Source: a virus. From it: a stretch of DNA of 64,000 nucleotides. Of this stretch, positions 44,793 through 53,953 are shown piece by piece; the first letter of the stretch is position 1; the number at the start of each line of letters is the position of its first letter. The notes under the pieces are model-generated. The model had not been told where the DNA came from. It searched no databases and saw only the letters and a list, made by a program, of their open reading frames with translations. The DNA is taken from positions 1 through 64,000 of IMG/VR virus record IMGVR_UViG_3300042566_000762. One strand, written 5' to 3'. Both the position numbers and the translations under genes were made by a program.

Positions 44793-45986
44793 TTACCACT
44801 TTCTACAACTCCAATATCTTGCCTTGTGTCTTGGTCCTGGACTATCACAATTATGTCTTGCTCTAAAAGATTTTCTCGCTTTGGGATTAGACTTTCTTAT
44901 TCTCATCGTTTTCTCACCTTTGGATGCTGCGGATGTTCCACCATGTCCAAAGTTTACCTTTACTACATTACCAGCTGGGTTCTTTACATATACTTTAAAT
45001 TTCTTAACATCACCTGCCATTGGTTTACCTAACTTAACTTCTCTACCCTGATATTCTGCTTCTCTTAAACATTGACATCCTTCATTTAAGTTTTTATCAT
45101 ATGCTCTCATAAATGAAATGAAATCCTCCATATCCTCATCTTCTACATCATATTCTTCAGGTTCAACTAAACCATAATTTACATCATCGTCACTATTAAT
45201 ATCTTCACTTATAGGAACACAATTTGGAACCATTTTACCATTTTTCATTTTACCACCAACTTGCTTATAACCGTCCCAACAAGCTTCGTTTACTACACCT
45301 TCACCGAACATACCTACAAAATCACCTTGATATTTGTTACCAGGTCTGCCCGACATTGCCGTTGCGAAATCTTTTCTAACTTTTTCTTTTCCTTTAGCTA
45401 TAAAGTTAAAAAGGTTTTTAGCATTCAAATTAAAATCATCTATAAATTTTTGTACTATACTATCACGTGTGCCCGTCAATTTAGCAATTTCTTTTGCTTC
45501 TTTGCCCGCCACTTCACTTATTACATTTTCGCTACAAGTTTTCCAACCACCACCTTTTGATTTGTAGTTTTTTGCAGCCCATCCATTTGCATAAGCCGAT
45601 GGATATACATCAAATTTAGATTTTGCAGCTGCTTTACTTGCAGACCACTTACCTGGGTCAGTTGGACAATTCTTTTCTAAAAATAAATTTAGTTTTTCTT
45701 CTATGTTCATAGTTTCATTTTTTGGTTTAGTAGAAACATATATTGGTGTTTTACCTTGTCCACTACTATTTTTACCACCTCTTCCTGCATCATTTTGTGC
45801 AGCTCTCTTTCTACGAGTTGCACTTTCTTTTTCTTTTTTACTCATTCCGGCTGCTTTTGCCGCAGGAACACATTTAGCATATCCTTTCTTTTCTCCCGAA
45901 GTTCCACATGGTGGGTGCTTGCCATCGACTTTTTTGCCGATGTTTACCCATTTTTCTTTAAACCACTTATTCAAATCTTCGTTCAT
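44793..45986 (-). CDS. DUF5872-like basic, multi-motif protein
   Basis: The 397-residue protein is assembled from short recognisable pieces. Residues 1-50 (KWFKEKWVNIGKKVDGKHPP, CGTSGEKKGYAKCVPAAKA) match DUF5872. Residues ~108-150 (DPGKWSASKAAAKSKFDVYP, SAYANGWAAKNYKSKGG) are a motif found in many phage and algal-virus proteins. Residues ~290-330 are acidic. The end (RKSFRARHNCDSPGPRHKAR, YWSCRKW) is a conserved basic Cys-containing terminus. The composition suggests nucleic-acid contact and possible zinc binding. Function is unknown; its place between terminase and portal suggests a packaging or head accessory role. Confidence 0.75.
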   Translation of the reverse strand: MNEDLNKWFKEKWVNIGKKVDGKHPPCGTSGEKKGYAKCVPAAKAAGMSKKEKESATRRKRAAQNDAGRGGKNSSGQGKTPIYVSTKPKNETMNIEEKLNLFLEKNCPTDPGKWSASKAAAKSKFDVYPSAYANGWAAKNYKSKGGGWKTCSENVISEVAGKEAKEIAKLTGTRDSIVQKFIDDFNLNAKNLFNFIAKGKEKVRKDFATAMSGRPGNKYQGDFVGMFGEGVVNEACWDGYKQVGGKMKNGKMVPNCVPISEDINSDDDVNYGLVEPEEYDVEDEDMEDFISFMRAYDKNLNEGCQCLREAEYQGREVKLGKPMAGDVKKFKVYVKNPAGNVVKVNFGHGGTSAASKGEKTMRIRKSNPKARKSFRARHNCDSPGPRHKARYWSCRKW

Positions 45987-46003
45987 CTATAATAGTTTCA
46001 ACA

Positions 46004-46011
46004 TATAAATA
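46004..46011. promoter_or_regulatory. TATAAATA octamer, candidate late-gene element
   Basis: It lies 18 bases upstream of the DUF5872-like gene's ATG in the gap after the terminase stop. Confidence 0.3.
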
Positions 46012-46019
46012 TAAAAAAA

Positions 46020-47627
46020 TTACTTTAGTAACCAAGTTAGATTTTCAGTATTTCCTCTAGTGTCATTCATTTCATATGGATTTGTTTTTAGATGGCCTGT
46101 TGAGATTAATCCTTCATATTTGTTTATATGTGCTGAGTTTAACATTTGTTTTGTCAAATCTATACCTTCTTGTTTCAATCTCAGTGCAGTATTACGAACC
46201 CAAAGTCCAATACCCAACGCCATAATAAGGTCATCATTATATCCTTTCATTGCTTCTGCTCTACCATTCTGCCAAATGAACGTAAACATTTCATCTATCA
46301 ATCTACTTGAACGAATTAGAATATCTTTTTCATTCATATATGTGTCTAATGCTGAAATAATAAGTGGACGAGTTTTACTGGTCGTTGAAAATCCTGCAAC
46401 CATTTGTCTTTCGTCTCTATAATATTTGTTTGACATTTGTCTTTCCGTATCAATATATTTCAAATCATTACTCATATAGAATAAGTTTTGATATCCTCTA
46501 TTGATAATTTGTTGAATACATGCCCAACCTACATTTGAGTTCTCTACTACTAAAAGTGCGTTATTATATTCGGTTGCCAATGCAGTTAAAAAGTTTCCAA
46601 AATCTTTTGTGTCAATTTTACCTCTATATTCTGCAACTTGGGAACTATCTTCTATATCTATAACTTGTGCAGTAGAATAGTCAGCTCCGTCACCACGTGC
46701 AACGTCCGCACATACCATATATGCTCTATTGTAATTTGGATGTTCCCATACCCAAAGATTATTATCAAATCCTCTTTTTTGTGCAGGTTCCATCACATAT
46801 GTATCTTTATACCATGTCAATAATGCCGGTTCAAATACCGTATCACCTGAACCAACAAAGTCACAATCACATTCTTGTGCCGCACCTTTAACTCCTAAGA
46901 TTTTAGTTTGTTCATCTCTCCATGCCTGATTCCTTTCTGGGTGAACTGTCCAATGTAGATTGATATTATTAAATCCATTTTGGCCACTTTCTCCGTCTAC
47001 CCACATTTTATGAAACCAATTACCAATACCATTTGGAGTTGATAATACGATTGCAGCACCACCTGTTGATAGAGTCGATTGTGCTGATAACCAAATTTCA
47101 TCAATATCTCTAATGAATGCAGCTTCATCCACAACTAATAGGGATAAGGCTTCGGAACGACCTGCGTCCGGAGAACTTGCGATTGCTTTTACTTGTGAAC
47201 CATTTTTTAATTTAAGAGAAAGTTTGTTATCTTCTACCGAACTACTACCCCCATCTCTTAACCAAATAGGAAGTAAGTCGTGCATAACTCTTACCTTCTC
47301 TACCAGATTCTTCGCTACGGTCACTTTTGTTGCGATTACCAATGCATTGAAGTCTTGATTGAATAACATCTTCCATAAAATATATCCTGCAGATAAGGTC
47401 GATAGACCCAACTGGCGGGATTTAAGAATAATGTTAAAACGATTATCTTTAAAGTCTGTTAAACAATTTTCCTGGAATGGATAAAGGTGAAAGGGTATTT
47501 TTCCTCTCACCGGATGTTGAATGACACAATACTTCTTCATAAAGTAAATTGGGTCTAACGCACACTTGCGATATTCTTCAGCAATTATCTCTTTTAAGGT
47601 TTTCTTAGGTTGCCCCTGAACTCCCAT
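46020..47627 (-). CDS. 17: terminase large subunit gp17-like
   Basis: The 535-residue protein has an ATPase domain with the Walker A-like loop ILKSRQLGLST (residues 67-77), Walker B LSLLVVDEAAF (161-171) and coupling motif LSTPNGIGN. The C-terminal RNase H-like nuclease has Asp308 in VCADVARGDGADYS, Glu362 in LLVVENSNVGW and a third acidic motif YNDDLIMALG near residue 480. T4 gp17 (610 residues) has the same arrangement and packages DNA through the portal, cutting concatemers. Its start overlaps the previous stop as TAATG. No small terminase is identified with certainty. Confidence 0.95.
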   Translation of the reverse strand: MGVQGQPKKTLKEIIAEEYRKCALDPIYFMKKYCVIQHPVRGKIPFHLYPFQENCLTDFKDNRFNIILKSRQLGLSTLSAGYILWKMLFNQDFNALVIATKVTVAKNLVEKVRVMHDLLPIWLRDGGSSSVEDNKLSLKLKNGSQVKAIASSPDAGRSEALSLLVVDEAAFIRDIDEIWLSAQSTLSTGGAAIVLSTPNGIGNWFHKMWVDGESGQNGFNNINLHWTVHPERNQAWRDEQTKILGVKGAAQECDCDFVGSGDTVFEPALLTWYKDTYVMEPAQKRGFDNNLWVWEHPNYNRAYMVCADVARGDGADYSTAQVIDIEDSSQVAEYRGKIDTKDFGNFLTALATEYNNALLVVENSNVGWACIQQIINRGYQNLFYMSNDLKYIDTERQMSNKYYRDERQMVAGFSTTSKTRPLIISALDTYMNEKDILIRSSRLIDEMFTFIWQNGRAEAMKGYNDDLIMALGIGLWVRNTALRLKQEGIDLTKQMLNSAHINKYEGLISTGHLKTNPYEMNDTRGNTENLTWLLK

Positions 47628-48274
47628 TATTTTTTGAATTTAATCTTCCAATAAACACCACCACCAATATATGGAGATAATGTTCCATTAGTTCCATCAG
47701 TTACTCTATTAGCAACACCAACACCAACTTGATAAATTTTGTCTTTTTTGGTTTTTACTAACAATCCTGCACCAACATTTGAAACCACATCTGCTTTATT
47801 AAATCCACCTGTAAAACCATAATATACTTGTGTTTTAGGTAATTCTTTAACAATCATAGTTTCTTTAATAGTTCTTTCTTTAACTTTTGCATCAAAGGTT
47901 CTACCCCATATTTTATTTTGTGAGATTGTATCTGTTACTGAAACTGTTCCTAATGAATCAGGTAATACTAACACATCATTATATAATACTTTTGAATAAT
48001 AATCTTTTAATAAAGCTTGTGTATCTACTACTGCAGGAATTACAACTTCTTTTTCAACGATTGTTTCGTGATAGATATCTTCACCTTTTTTAGTTACTAC
48101 TTTAGTTTTAACTACTTCAAATGTATCGATATCATGTTTAATTACTTCATATTTTTTACCATCAATTCTAACGGTTCTTCCTGGCATCTTTCCACCTGGA
48201 TTAAAATATTCTAATAATACGATTACAACTAATACCGCAATTGCGATGTTTTTTAAATTTAAGAATTTTTTCAT
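47627..48274 (-). CDS. membrane-anchored hypothetical protein
   Basis: The 215-residue protein starts MKKFLNLKNIAIAVLVVIVL followed by LEYFNPGG, a single N-terminal hydrophobic helix at about residues 9-23 with Lys before it (N-in topology or uncleaved signal). The rest is a predicted soluble beta-rich domain (VRIDGKKYEVIKHDIDTFEV, YYGFTGGFNKADVVSNVGAG, VGVGVANRVTDGTNGTLSPY). Aromatic/Gly alternation in the last 70 residues resembles outer-membrane or beta-sandwich strands. It is coupled to the terminase start. No family recognised; a spanin or superinfection role cannot be supported from sequence. Confidence 0.6.
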   Translation of the reverse strand: MKKFLNLKNIAIAVLVVIVLLEYFNPGGKMPGRTVRIDGKKYEVIKHDIDTFEVVKTKVVTKKGEDIYHETIVEKEVVIPAVVDTQALLKDYYSKVLYNDVLVLPDSLGTVSVTDTISQNKIWGRTFDAKVKERTIKETMIVKELPKTQVYYGFTGGFNKADVVSNVGAGLLVKTKKDKIYQVGVGVANRVTDGTNGTLSPYIGGGVYWKIKFKK

Positions 48275-48278
48275 AATT

Positions 48279-48947
48279 TTAATTTTTAACTAATTCTGAA
48301 TGATTTAATTCAATCATTTTTTCTTCTAATAATCTTTTTCGTTCTATTAATAATTCAATGGCCTCATATGCACCATCTATATCTTTTTTTAAATCTTCTT
48401 TAACTTTTTCGATATCAACATCCCAAGTCCATGTTTCAATTCTACCATCTTCACCAACCATTTCCATTTGTTTTTTGATACCACCTAAAGCTTCTTCATA
48501 TCTATCTTTTAATTCTCTTACAAATGCCAGTTTATTTCTGGTTATTTTGTAATCTTCATAAAATGGATATGTTCCATCTTCTTTTAATGACCTTTCTTGT
48601 TTATCTAAACAAACAATACATAATCCTGTTTTACGAATTAGTTTTTTATCTGCTGAACTGTATTTTTCCGTTTCACAATTGTCATTAGAACAAGTATTTA
48701 TTTTTTGTAAATATTGTCTAATATCATCCATTTGAGTTACAGCAACTTTAAATCCTTCTTTTTGTTCCCACTCTTTACCATCTTTGTCAGACCACCTTTC
48801 ACCCACTTTTCTTTTTTGTTCAACCTCGCCTTCATAACCATGCACTCGTTGTGTGTTGTCCTCTCTACCAAAAACCGTGTCTATAATGAGTTTACGAGAT
48901 TTGTGCATCCCCTTTGATTTCTCATCAAAACTTTTTCTTTTTGCCAT
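48279..48947 (-). CDS. hypothetical protein with Cys4 motif and coiled coil, upstream of terminase
   Basis: The 222-residue protein begins MAKRKSFDEKSKGMHKSRKL and has a possible zinc site: Cys pairs in INTCSNDNCETEK and TGLCIVCLDKQ (residues ~84-115). The C-terminal half is coiled coil (ELKDRYEEALGGIKKQMEMV, KVKEDLKKDIDGAYEAIELL, IERKRLLEEKMIEL). Size and location two genes before gp17 would fit a small terminase subunit, but the fold is not evident, so I leave the function open. It may bind DNA through the Cys motif. Confidence 0.6.
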   Translation of the reverse strand: MAKRKSFDEKSKGMHKSRKLIIDTVFGREDNTQRVHGYEGEVEQKRKVGERWSDKDGKEWEQKEGFKVAVTQMDDIRQYLQKINTCSNDNCETEKYSSADKKLIRKTGLCIVCLDKQERSLKEDGTYPFYEDYKITRNKLAFVRELKDRYEEALGGIKKQMEMVGEDGRIETWTWDVDIEKVKEDLKKDIDGAYEAIELLIERKRLLEEKMIELNHSELVKN

Positions 48948-48994
48948 ACTAATAACTTTTAAATAACTATTTCTTTATATTATATATATCAAAT

Positions 48995-51900
48995 TTATGC
49001 GTAAAAAATACCTAATATCTGATTTAGTGGTGCAAATGTACCAGTTAACTTATATGTTTTACCATTATAAAAGAATACTAAACCTTCACTTGCAACTATT
49101 TTTTCAATACCACCCAATTGATTTAATCTTTCCAATTCAGTTTTCAATTTTTGTATTTGAGCTGGATTTCCAGCACTTCTAACTTGGTCTGCTACTGATT
49201 TGAATTTTTGTTTCATCGCTCTAATAGCATTTTCAGGGTGAACAGTTAATACACTTCCAACAAAATCTAATACATCCGCACCTACACCTAAAAATATTTC
49301 TTCAAATGGTCTAATGTTTTCTTTTTGTTGTTTGATTACATTTACTTTATCATTTTCAATTGCCCACTCTTGCAATTCTTCATTTGAAATTGTGTTTAAA
49401 CGAAATGTTTTTTCGCCAAACGCCCATCTTCTAATCAACGCTTCTTTAGTAATTTTATCAACTTTAGTAGGCGCTTTTGATTCAATCCACCAATCCCACC
49501 AACTTTGATGATAATCAGCCACATTGTCCGTATCTTTTAAATGAAATTCCGATTGTAATTTATTTAATTTTGATAAATATTTACCTTGTTTAGAACTTAA
49601 ATTATTATCTTTTGGAATAGAAGTTATGGGAGGGCCTTGAATCGTATATTTTGATTGAACATCTGCGTTTACTTGTTTAATCATTCCCGCCAATTTAGAT
49701 GCCGCTGATTGGTCTGCACCAACTGCTTCACCTTTTTCATTATAACAAGTTGTATTATGAAATACTAAAAGTGCTTGGCCATATGGAATAACATTAACCG
49801 AATCTGGCCATATTACTTCTAAATTCATAAAGCATTGGCCTTCGTTAAATATTTTCTTTCTTTGTGCTTCCGATAACCCACTAATTGCTGCTGATAAATC
49901 TTTCATTGCAAAGTTGTAAGCATCGGTTAATCCACCTCTACCGGCAAACTTTGATGCAACATCTTCGATACCCATTGCGTTTGCACCTGCGTTTGCTAAA
50001 TTACCTTTATTTCTGGCTGCAATCAATCTACCATTTTTCCAACTAATTGCTAATGCCTGGCCATCTGTTTTTTCTCTAACAACTCCCAAGTCACCTTCTA
50101 ATGCAGATTTAATTATATTTTTCAAATCACCAAAAGTCAAATCCATATCATCAAAAGGATGTGACATGTGTCCGTATGCACCACCCTCCATCAATAATCC
50201 CTCTTTAATAAATTCCGTTTCTACATAATCAACATCTGGAAGGTTTTTTATACTATATGTAATAGTTCTTTCTTCTGCATCGTCATCACCAAATATTGCA
50301 TCTGCTTTTGGAAAATCAGTTTGAGTATATCCACCATTTTTATACCAATCTTCACTTTTATCGGTATTTAATTTTCTTTTTTTACCTTTTTGAACAAATG
50401 AACCATCTGGAACATCTGCGGTATTGGATACCATAACACTACTAACTTCGTTTAAATCGGGTTCAATATTTAATTCTTTTTCCATTCTGGTAATATCATC
50501 ATATCCCATATTACGAAGTGCTTTTGCAACTGCCGTTGGGTTGTTATGATTTGGATTACCAAATAAAAATGCATTAATTCTTTTTCTGAATTTTGCATCT
50601 CTGTAAAGTTGAATTATGTTTTTGAAATGAATATCTTTATTACCCATTTCATATATATTTTGTCCTTTTTGTCCTAAACGAAATGTGGTTGCCTTTTTAC
50701 CATTTATAGTTGGCATTCCGTGGTCATCTTTACCAATATCTTTAACAACAACTTTTTTGTTTTTGAATTTACCCATTAAAACCTCATCACCCTTATCAAC
50801 ATCTATATTAATATCTTCATTATAGATTTGTTTATTTATCTTACCATAATTTCTCATTAAAATACCGGCTACTGCATGTGCTTGATTTTCAATTGGAGAA
50901 CCAGTTGCACCATCTTTAACTTCATCTTTTACTAATCCCAATTCATCTTGTTTTCTATGAACCATTTCGTGTGCAAGAGTTCTAAGTATGTCTGCAGTTA
51001 ATCTACCTTCTATTGCAACATATATTTCTTTAGACATTGGATTATACCCACCTAAAGAGGTTTTTGCTTCTGAATATTCTCTACCACTTAGTAAAGTTAT
51101 TTTTGGAGTTTCTTTTAACTTTAATTTTTTAGTTGCATATTCTACAAAATGTTGAATTGAATTTTGTTTTGTTTCTGAAATATTTTCGTTTAATCCTTTT
51201 GTAAGATTTTGTAATTTTGAAATTTCCTTTTGTTTTTTATAAGATTCCAATGTTTTTAATAATTGTTGAGGATTTGGTTCAAATGTTTCCATTTTTTTAA
51301 CAACGTCTGCAACTAATTTTATAAACATATCACCATTTGCTTTTGTTTCATTTACTTCTTCCGCCAATCCCATTCCTTTAAGTGCCATATGTCCCAATCC
51401 AAAAAGGCCTGCACCTACTTGTGCTTCGATGTGGCCCTCACCCGCTGCCAATCCTAATGCTTCTAATCCACAATGTTTTCCAAAATCAATTGCTGCATGT
51501 GCTGCAAATCCTCCCACACTTGATACGGAATGTGATGCACCTTGACTTGCGGCTTGTATTACTCCACCAATACCCTTTCCTGCCGCAGCTGCACCGGTTG
51601 CTCCTGCGATTGCTGCACCGACAACAACCGATGCTCCTATTACCGCTACATCTTTAAGAGTTGAAATACATGCTTTTCTTTGTCTTTTTTCCTCATGCTC
51701 ACTATGTTTATATTGACCATCTTTATCTTTAAACCAACCAAATTTAGGTTTTCCTGTATACATAGTTGATAATGCCAAAGATTTTAAACCTCTACCGGTA
51801 TTTTTTAATTGATGGTATTTTTCTTTTACAACTTCGTATACTTTTTCAGCTATATTTTTTGGAAGATTTGAAATAAAATCACCAATTTTTTGAGACCAAT

Positions 51901-53254
51901 TTTTTCTTGTTTCAGAATGTGGGTTGGTTGTTTCATGAACATCATGTTGTTCTTCTTCCGTAAAATCTTTAATTATCGCTTCACATTTTACTTTTGCCTC
52001 TTTTGCTATTTCAGCAGCTTTTTCTTTAATTTTATCTATACCAGATTTTTCAGCATCAGATTTTAATTCTCCACCTCCTAACTTTTGTTCAGGTGGGGGG
52101 CCTTGTTCTTGACCTTTTTCACCAGGTGCAGCAGTTGGTTTTTCTTTATCTATTTTTCCCTGCGGCGTTTGTCCTTTTTTTGTGGGTTGGCCGGGTTCGG
52201 ATGGTTTCGCCGATTGAGTTGCTGCTTTTCCAGGTTCCGTTTTTTTCTTTGGGTCGTTTGCAGGTGCATCATCTGGTCCTGCTATTTTTGAAGCTTGAAT
52301 GTGTGCTGGATGTTCTTTTGGTAATCTTAATGCATCTCTTGCTTTAATTTTCTTTTGTTGGCCTTTACTATTTGTATAACTAATATCAACATCCAATGCT
52401 TTATTTGAAGCTTCACCAAAATATTCTTTAGCAAATTCTTCAAACATTTCATTTGTAATATATCTTTCTATTATTTCTGAAATGGGGTCATATGGTGCTT
52501 TATTTCCGTCAAATGCCTTTTTCTCATCTTCGGGATGTTCCGTTTCATGTCTTGTAGGATGTGGTTCTGGTCTCATTTCCGATGATGGTTTTGTATTATT
52601 GGTTTCATCTATTGAACCTGTTGGTGCACCATTGATATATCCTCCCGGTAAATTCAATCCAACTCCTATTCCTCCTGGAAATCCTTCGTTCAATTTTGTT
52701 GTTATCATTTTAAAAATCTCTTTGTCAAATTTTGGATATGCTTTAAGAAAAAACTTTTTAGCCTTTTCTTTATCGTTACTTCCCAATCCTCGTCTAACTT
52801 CGGTTCCACTTATAGGATTTTCTTCGGCAGGTATTGGATATGTATAACCTATTTCATCGTAACCATATCCAGCATTGCCTTTATATGGTTTAAAATATTT
52901 TCCCTGTAATCTACTTGCATCTTTATCACCTACTGCTGCAATATATGCAATAGTTTGTCCGTCATATTTTTTTAATATTTCGGCAGGTCTATATGGATTG
53001 TTTACTTTTACAAACTTAGTAGATGGAACACCAAACATCTTAGTTGCAATTTCCTTTTTCTCATTAAAAGAAAATGGAGATTTATCGGAAGATGTATCAT
53101 TTGATGTTGCAATATAAACATTTGCAGAACCAAATTCACTTACTAAGTTTTGATATGCCGCATAATGTCCTTTATGGAATGGTTGAAAACGACCAGCATA
53201 TACGACTATTTCACCTTGTATTTTTGGTTTATCTTTTTCTGTCAATAAATTCAT
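48995..53254 (-). CDS. multidomain nucleotidyltransferase / metallopeptidase / ligase-like fusion protein
   Basis: The 1419-residue protein has four regions. Residues 14-190 are a HxGH nucleotidyltransferase like NMN adenylyltransferase (YAGRFQPFHKGH, His27/His30; ISGTEVRR at 148-155). Residues ~330-400 are Pro/Lys-rich linker. Residues ~530-630 are Ala/Gly-rich and hydrophobic (VAVIGASVVVGAAIAGATGA). Residues ~690-800 hold a metallopeptidase site, AHEMVHRKQ (His762-Glu763-x-x-His766) and a possible third ligand in PIENQAHA. Residues ~1020-1419 form a covalent nucleotidyltransferase (DNA/RNA ligase-like): EKTDGQ with Lys1062, NLEVIWP with Glu1146, SEGLVFF with Glu1390 and KTYKLTG with Lys1399/1402. 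No family with this exact order is known to me. It is the first gene of the packaging block. Function unknown. Confidence 0.85.
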   Translation of the reverse strand: MNLLTEKDKPKIQGEIVVYAGRFQPFHKGHYAAYQNLVSEFGSANVYIATSNDTSSDKSPFSFNEKKEIATKMFGVPSTKFVKVNNPYRPAEILKKYDGQTIAYIAAVGDKDASRLQGKYFKPYKGNAGYGYDEIGYTYPIPAEENPISGTEVRRGLGSNDKEKAKKFFLKAYPKFDKEIFKMITTKLNEGFPGGIGVGLNLPGGYINGAPTGSIDETNNTKPSSEMRPEPHPTRHETEHPEDEKKAFDGNKAPYDPISEIIERYITNEMFEEFAKEYFGEASNKALDVDISYTNSKGQQKKIKARDALRLPKEHPAHIQASKIAGPDDAPANDPKKKTEPGKAATQSAKPSEPGQPTKKGQTPQGKIDKEKPTAAPGEKGQEQGPPPEQKLGGGELKSDAEKSGIDKIKEKAAEIAKEAKVKCEAIIKDFTEEEQHDVHETTNPHSETRKNWSQKIGDFISNLPKNIAEKVYEVVKEKYHQLKNTGRGLKSLALSTMYTGKPKFGWFKDKDGQYKHSEHEEKRQRKACISTLKDVAVIGASVVVGAAIAGATGAAAAGKGIGGVIQAASQGASHSVSSVGGFAAHAAIDFGKHCGLEALGLAAGEGHIEAQVGAGLFGLGHMALKGMGLAEEVNETKANGDMFIKLVADVVKKMETFEPNPQQLLKTLESYKKQKEISKLQNLTKGLNENISETKQNSIQHFVEYATKKLKLKETPKITLLSGREYSEAKTSLGGYNPMSKEIYVAIEGRLTADILRTLAHEMVHRKQDELGLVKDEVKDGATGSPIENQAHAVAGILMRNYGKINKQIYNEDINIDVDKGDEVLMGKFKNKKVVVKDIGKDDHGMPTINGKKATTFRLGQKGQNIYEMGNKDIHFKNIIQLYRDAKFRKRINAFLFGNPNHNNPTAVAKALRNMGYDDITRMEKELNIEPDLNEVSSVMVSNTADVPDGSFVQKGKKRKLNTDKSEDWYKNGGYTQTDFPKADAIFGDDDAEERTITYSIKNLPDVDYVETEFIKEGLLMEGGAYGHMSHPFDDMDLTFGDLKNIIKSALEGDLGVVREKTDGQALAISWKNGRLIAARNKGNLANAGANAMGIEDVASKFAGRGGLTDAYNFAMKDLSAAISGLSEAQRKKIFNEGQCFMNLEVIWPDSVNVIPYGQALLVFHNTTCYNEKGEAVGADQSAASKLAGMIKQVNADVQSKYTIQGPPITSIPKDNNLSSKQGKYLSKLNKLQSEFHLKDTDNVADYHQSWWDWWIESKAPTKVDKITKEALIRRWAFGEKTFRLNTISNEELQEWAIENDKVNVIKQQKENIRPFEEIFLGVGADVLDFVGSVLTVHPENAIRAMKQKFKSVADQVRSAGNPAQIQKLKTELERLNQLGGIEKIVASEGLVFFYNGKTYKLTGTFAPLNQILGIFYA

Positions 53255-53257
53255 GTG

Positions 53258-53265
53258 TATAAATA
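53258..53265. promoter_or_regulatory. TATAAATA octamer close to a start codon
   Basis: It lies four bases upstream of the ATG of the 1419-residue gene, too close for a standard leadered promoter. Confidence 0.2.
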
Positions 53266-53275
53266 TCTTAAAATA

Positions 53276-53401
53276 TTAGAAACTCTTATAAACAAATGGG
53301 TCTCTTTTTTTAAGTTCCTCTAATTTTTTCTTAAATTTTTGTTTTTTCTTTCTTTCTTCGTATTTTTTTACAAAGAATGAAATGATTGGCCAGTTTTTCA
53401 T
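53276..53401 (-). CDS. small basic protein (41 residues)
   Basis: The frame from 53399-53401 encodes MKNWPIISFFVKKYEERKKK, followed by QKFKKKLEELKKRDPFVYKS and F. It has a hydrophobic aromatic start, then a very basic coiled-coil-like helix. It occupies the gap between the thiamine-enzyme pair and the 1419-residue gene, which otherwise would be empty, and starts eight bases after the previous stop. Translation is not proven. No family recognised. Confidence 0.5.
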   Translation of the reverse strand: MKNWPIISFFVKKYEERKKKQKFKKKLEELKKRDPFVYKSF

Positions 53402-53408
53402 AATTCTT

Positions 53409-53951
53409 TTAATTTTGGTAATACAATTCCGGATATTCTACTAATATATATACACCTTTGTTTTGTGTTGCATATTTGTAAGATAATTCTATATCGGTTG
53501 GTGTTTTTAAATCTAAAAATTCTATATTTTTACAAAGAGATTTAAATTCTTCTAAATAATTTCCTCTGTGTTGGTGACCAGGGTCTAATGGTTTGTCCGA
53601 ACCTTTACCCAATCTAATTAGAATGTGTGGACGTTTTCCGGTCATCAATTCGTATTTATCAATATGATTTACTAATTGATTGGTTGCTGATATTAAAAAA
53701 TCCCATCTTGGATAAAATGATATTACTAATTTATTTGTCATTGCCAATCCCAATGTCATACCCATTTGAGTTTCTTCCATTACTGGTAATTCAATCATTT
53801 TATCTTTTGAAACTTCACCCAATGTTGTACTCATTGGATTTCCTGCATAAAGAATTTGTTGGCCTATGAATATTGAATTATCCAAATCTGATAATTGATT
53901 CATAGCAGATGTCAATGCATCTTTGTATGGTGTATATTTTGGTGTGTTCAT
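53409..53951 (-). CDS. E1-beta/transketolase-type pyrimidine-binding subunit (short)
   Basis: The 180-residue protein (start at 53951, two bases after the previous stop; a start at 53969 overlaps that gene) begins MNTPKYTPYKDALTSAMNQL. LPVMEETQMGMTLGLAM carries the Glu (residue 59) that activates thiamine diphosphate in E1-beta subunits. LVISFYPRWDFLISATNQLV and SDKPLDPGHQHRGNYLEEF also fit the pyrimidine domain. The usual C-terminal transketolase domain is missing: about 180 residues versus ~325. It pairs with the short E1-alpha-like gene upstream. Probably a reduced two-chain thiamine-diphosphate enzyme for an unknown keto acid or sugar. Confidence 0.65.
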   Translation of the reverse strand: MNTPKYTPYKDALTSAMNQLSDLDNSIFIGQQILYAGNPMSTTLGEVSKDKMIELPVMEETQMGMTLGLAMTNKLVISFYPRWDFLISATNQLVNHIDKYELMTGKRPHILIRLGKGSDKPLDPGHQHRGNYLEEFKSLCKNIEFLDLKTPTDIELSYKYATQNKGVYILVEYPELYYQN

Positions 53952-53953
53952 AA

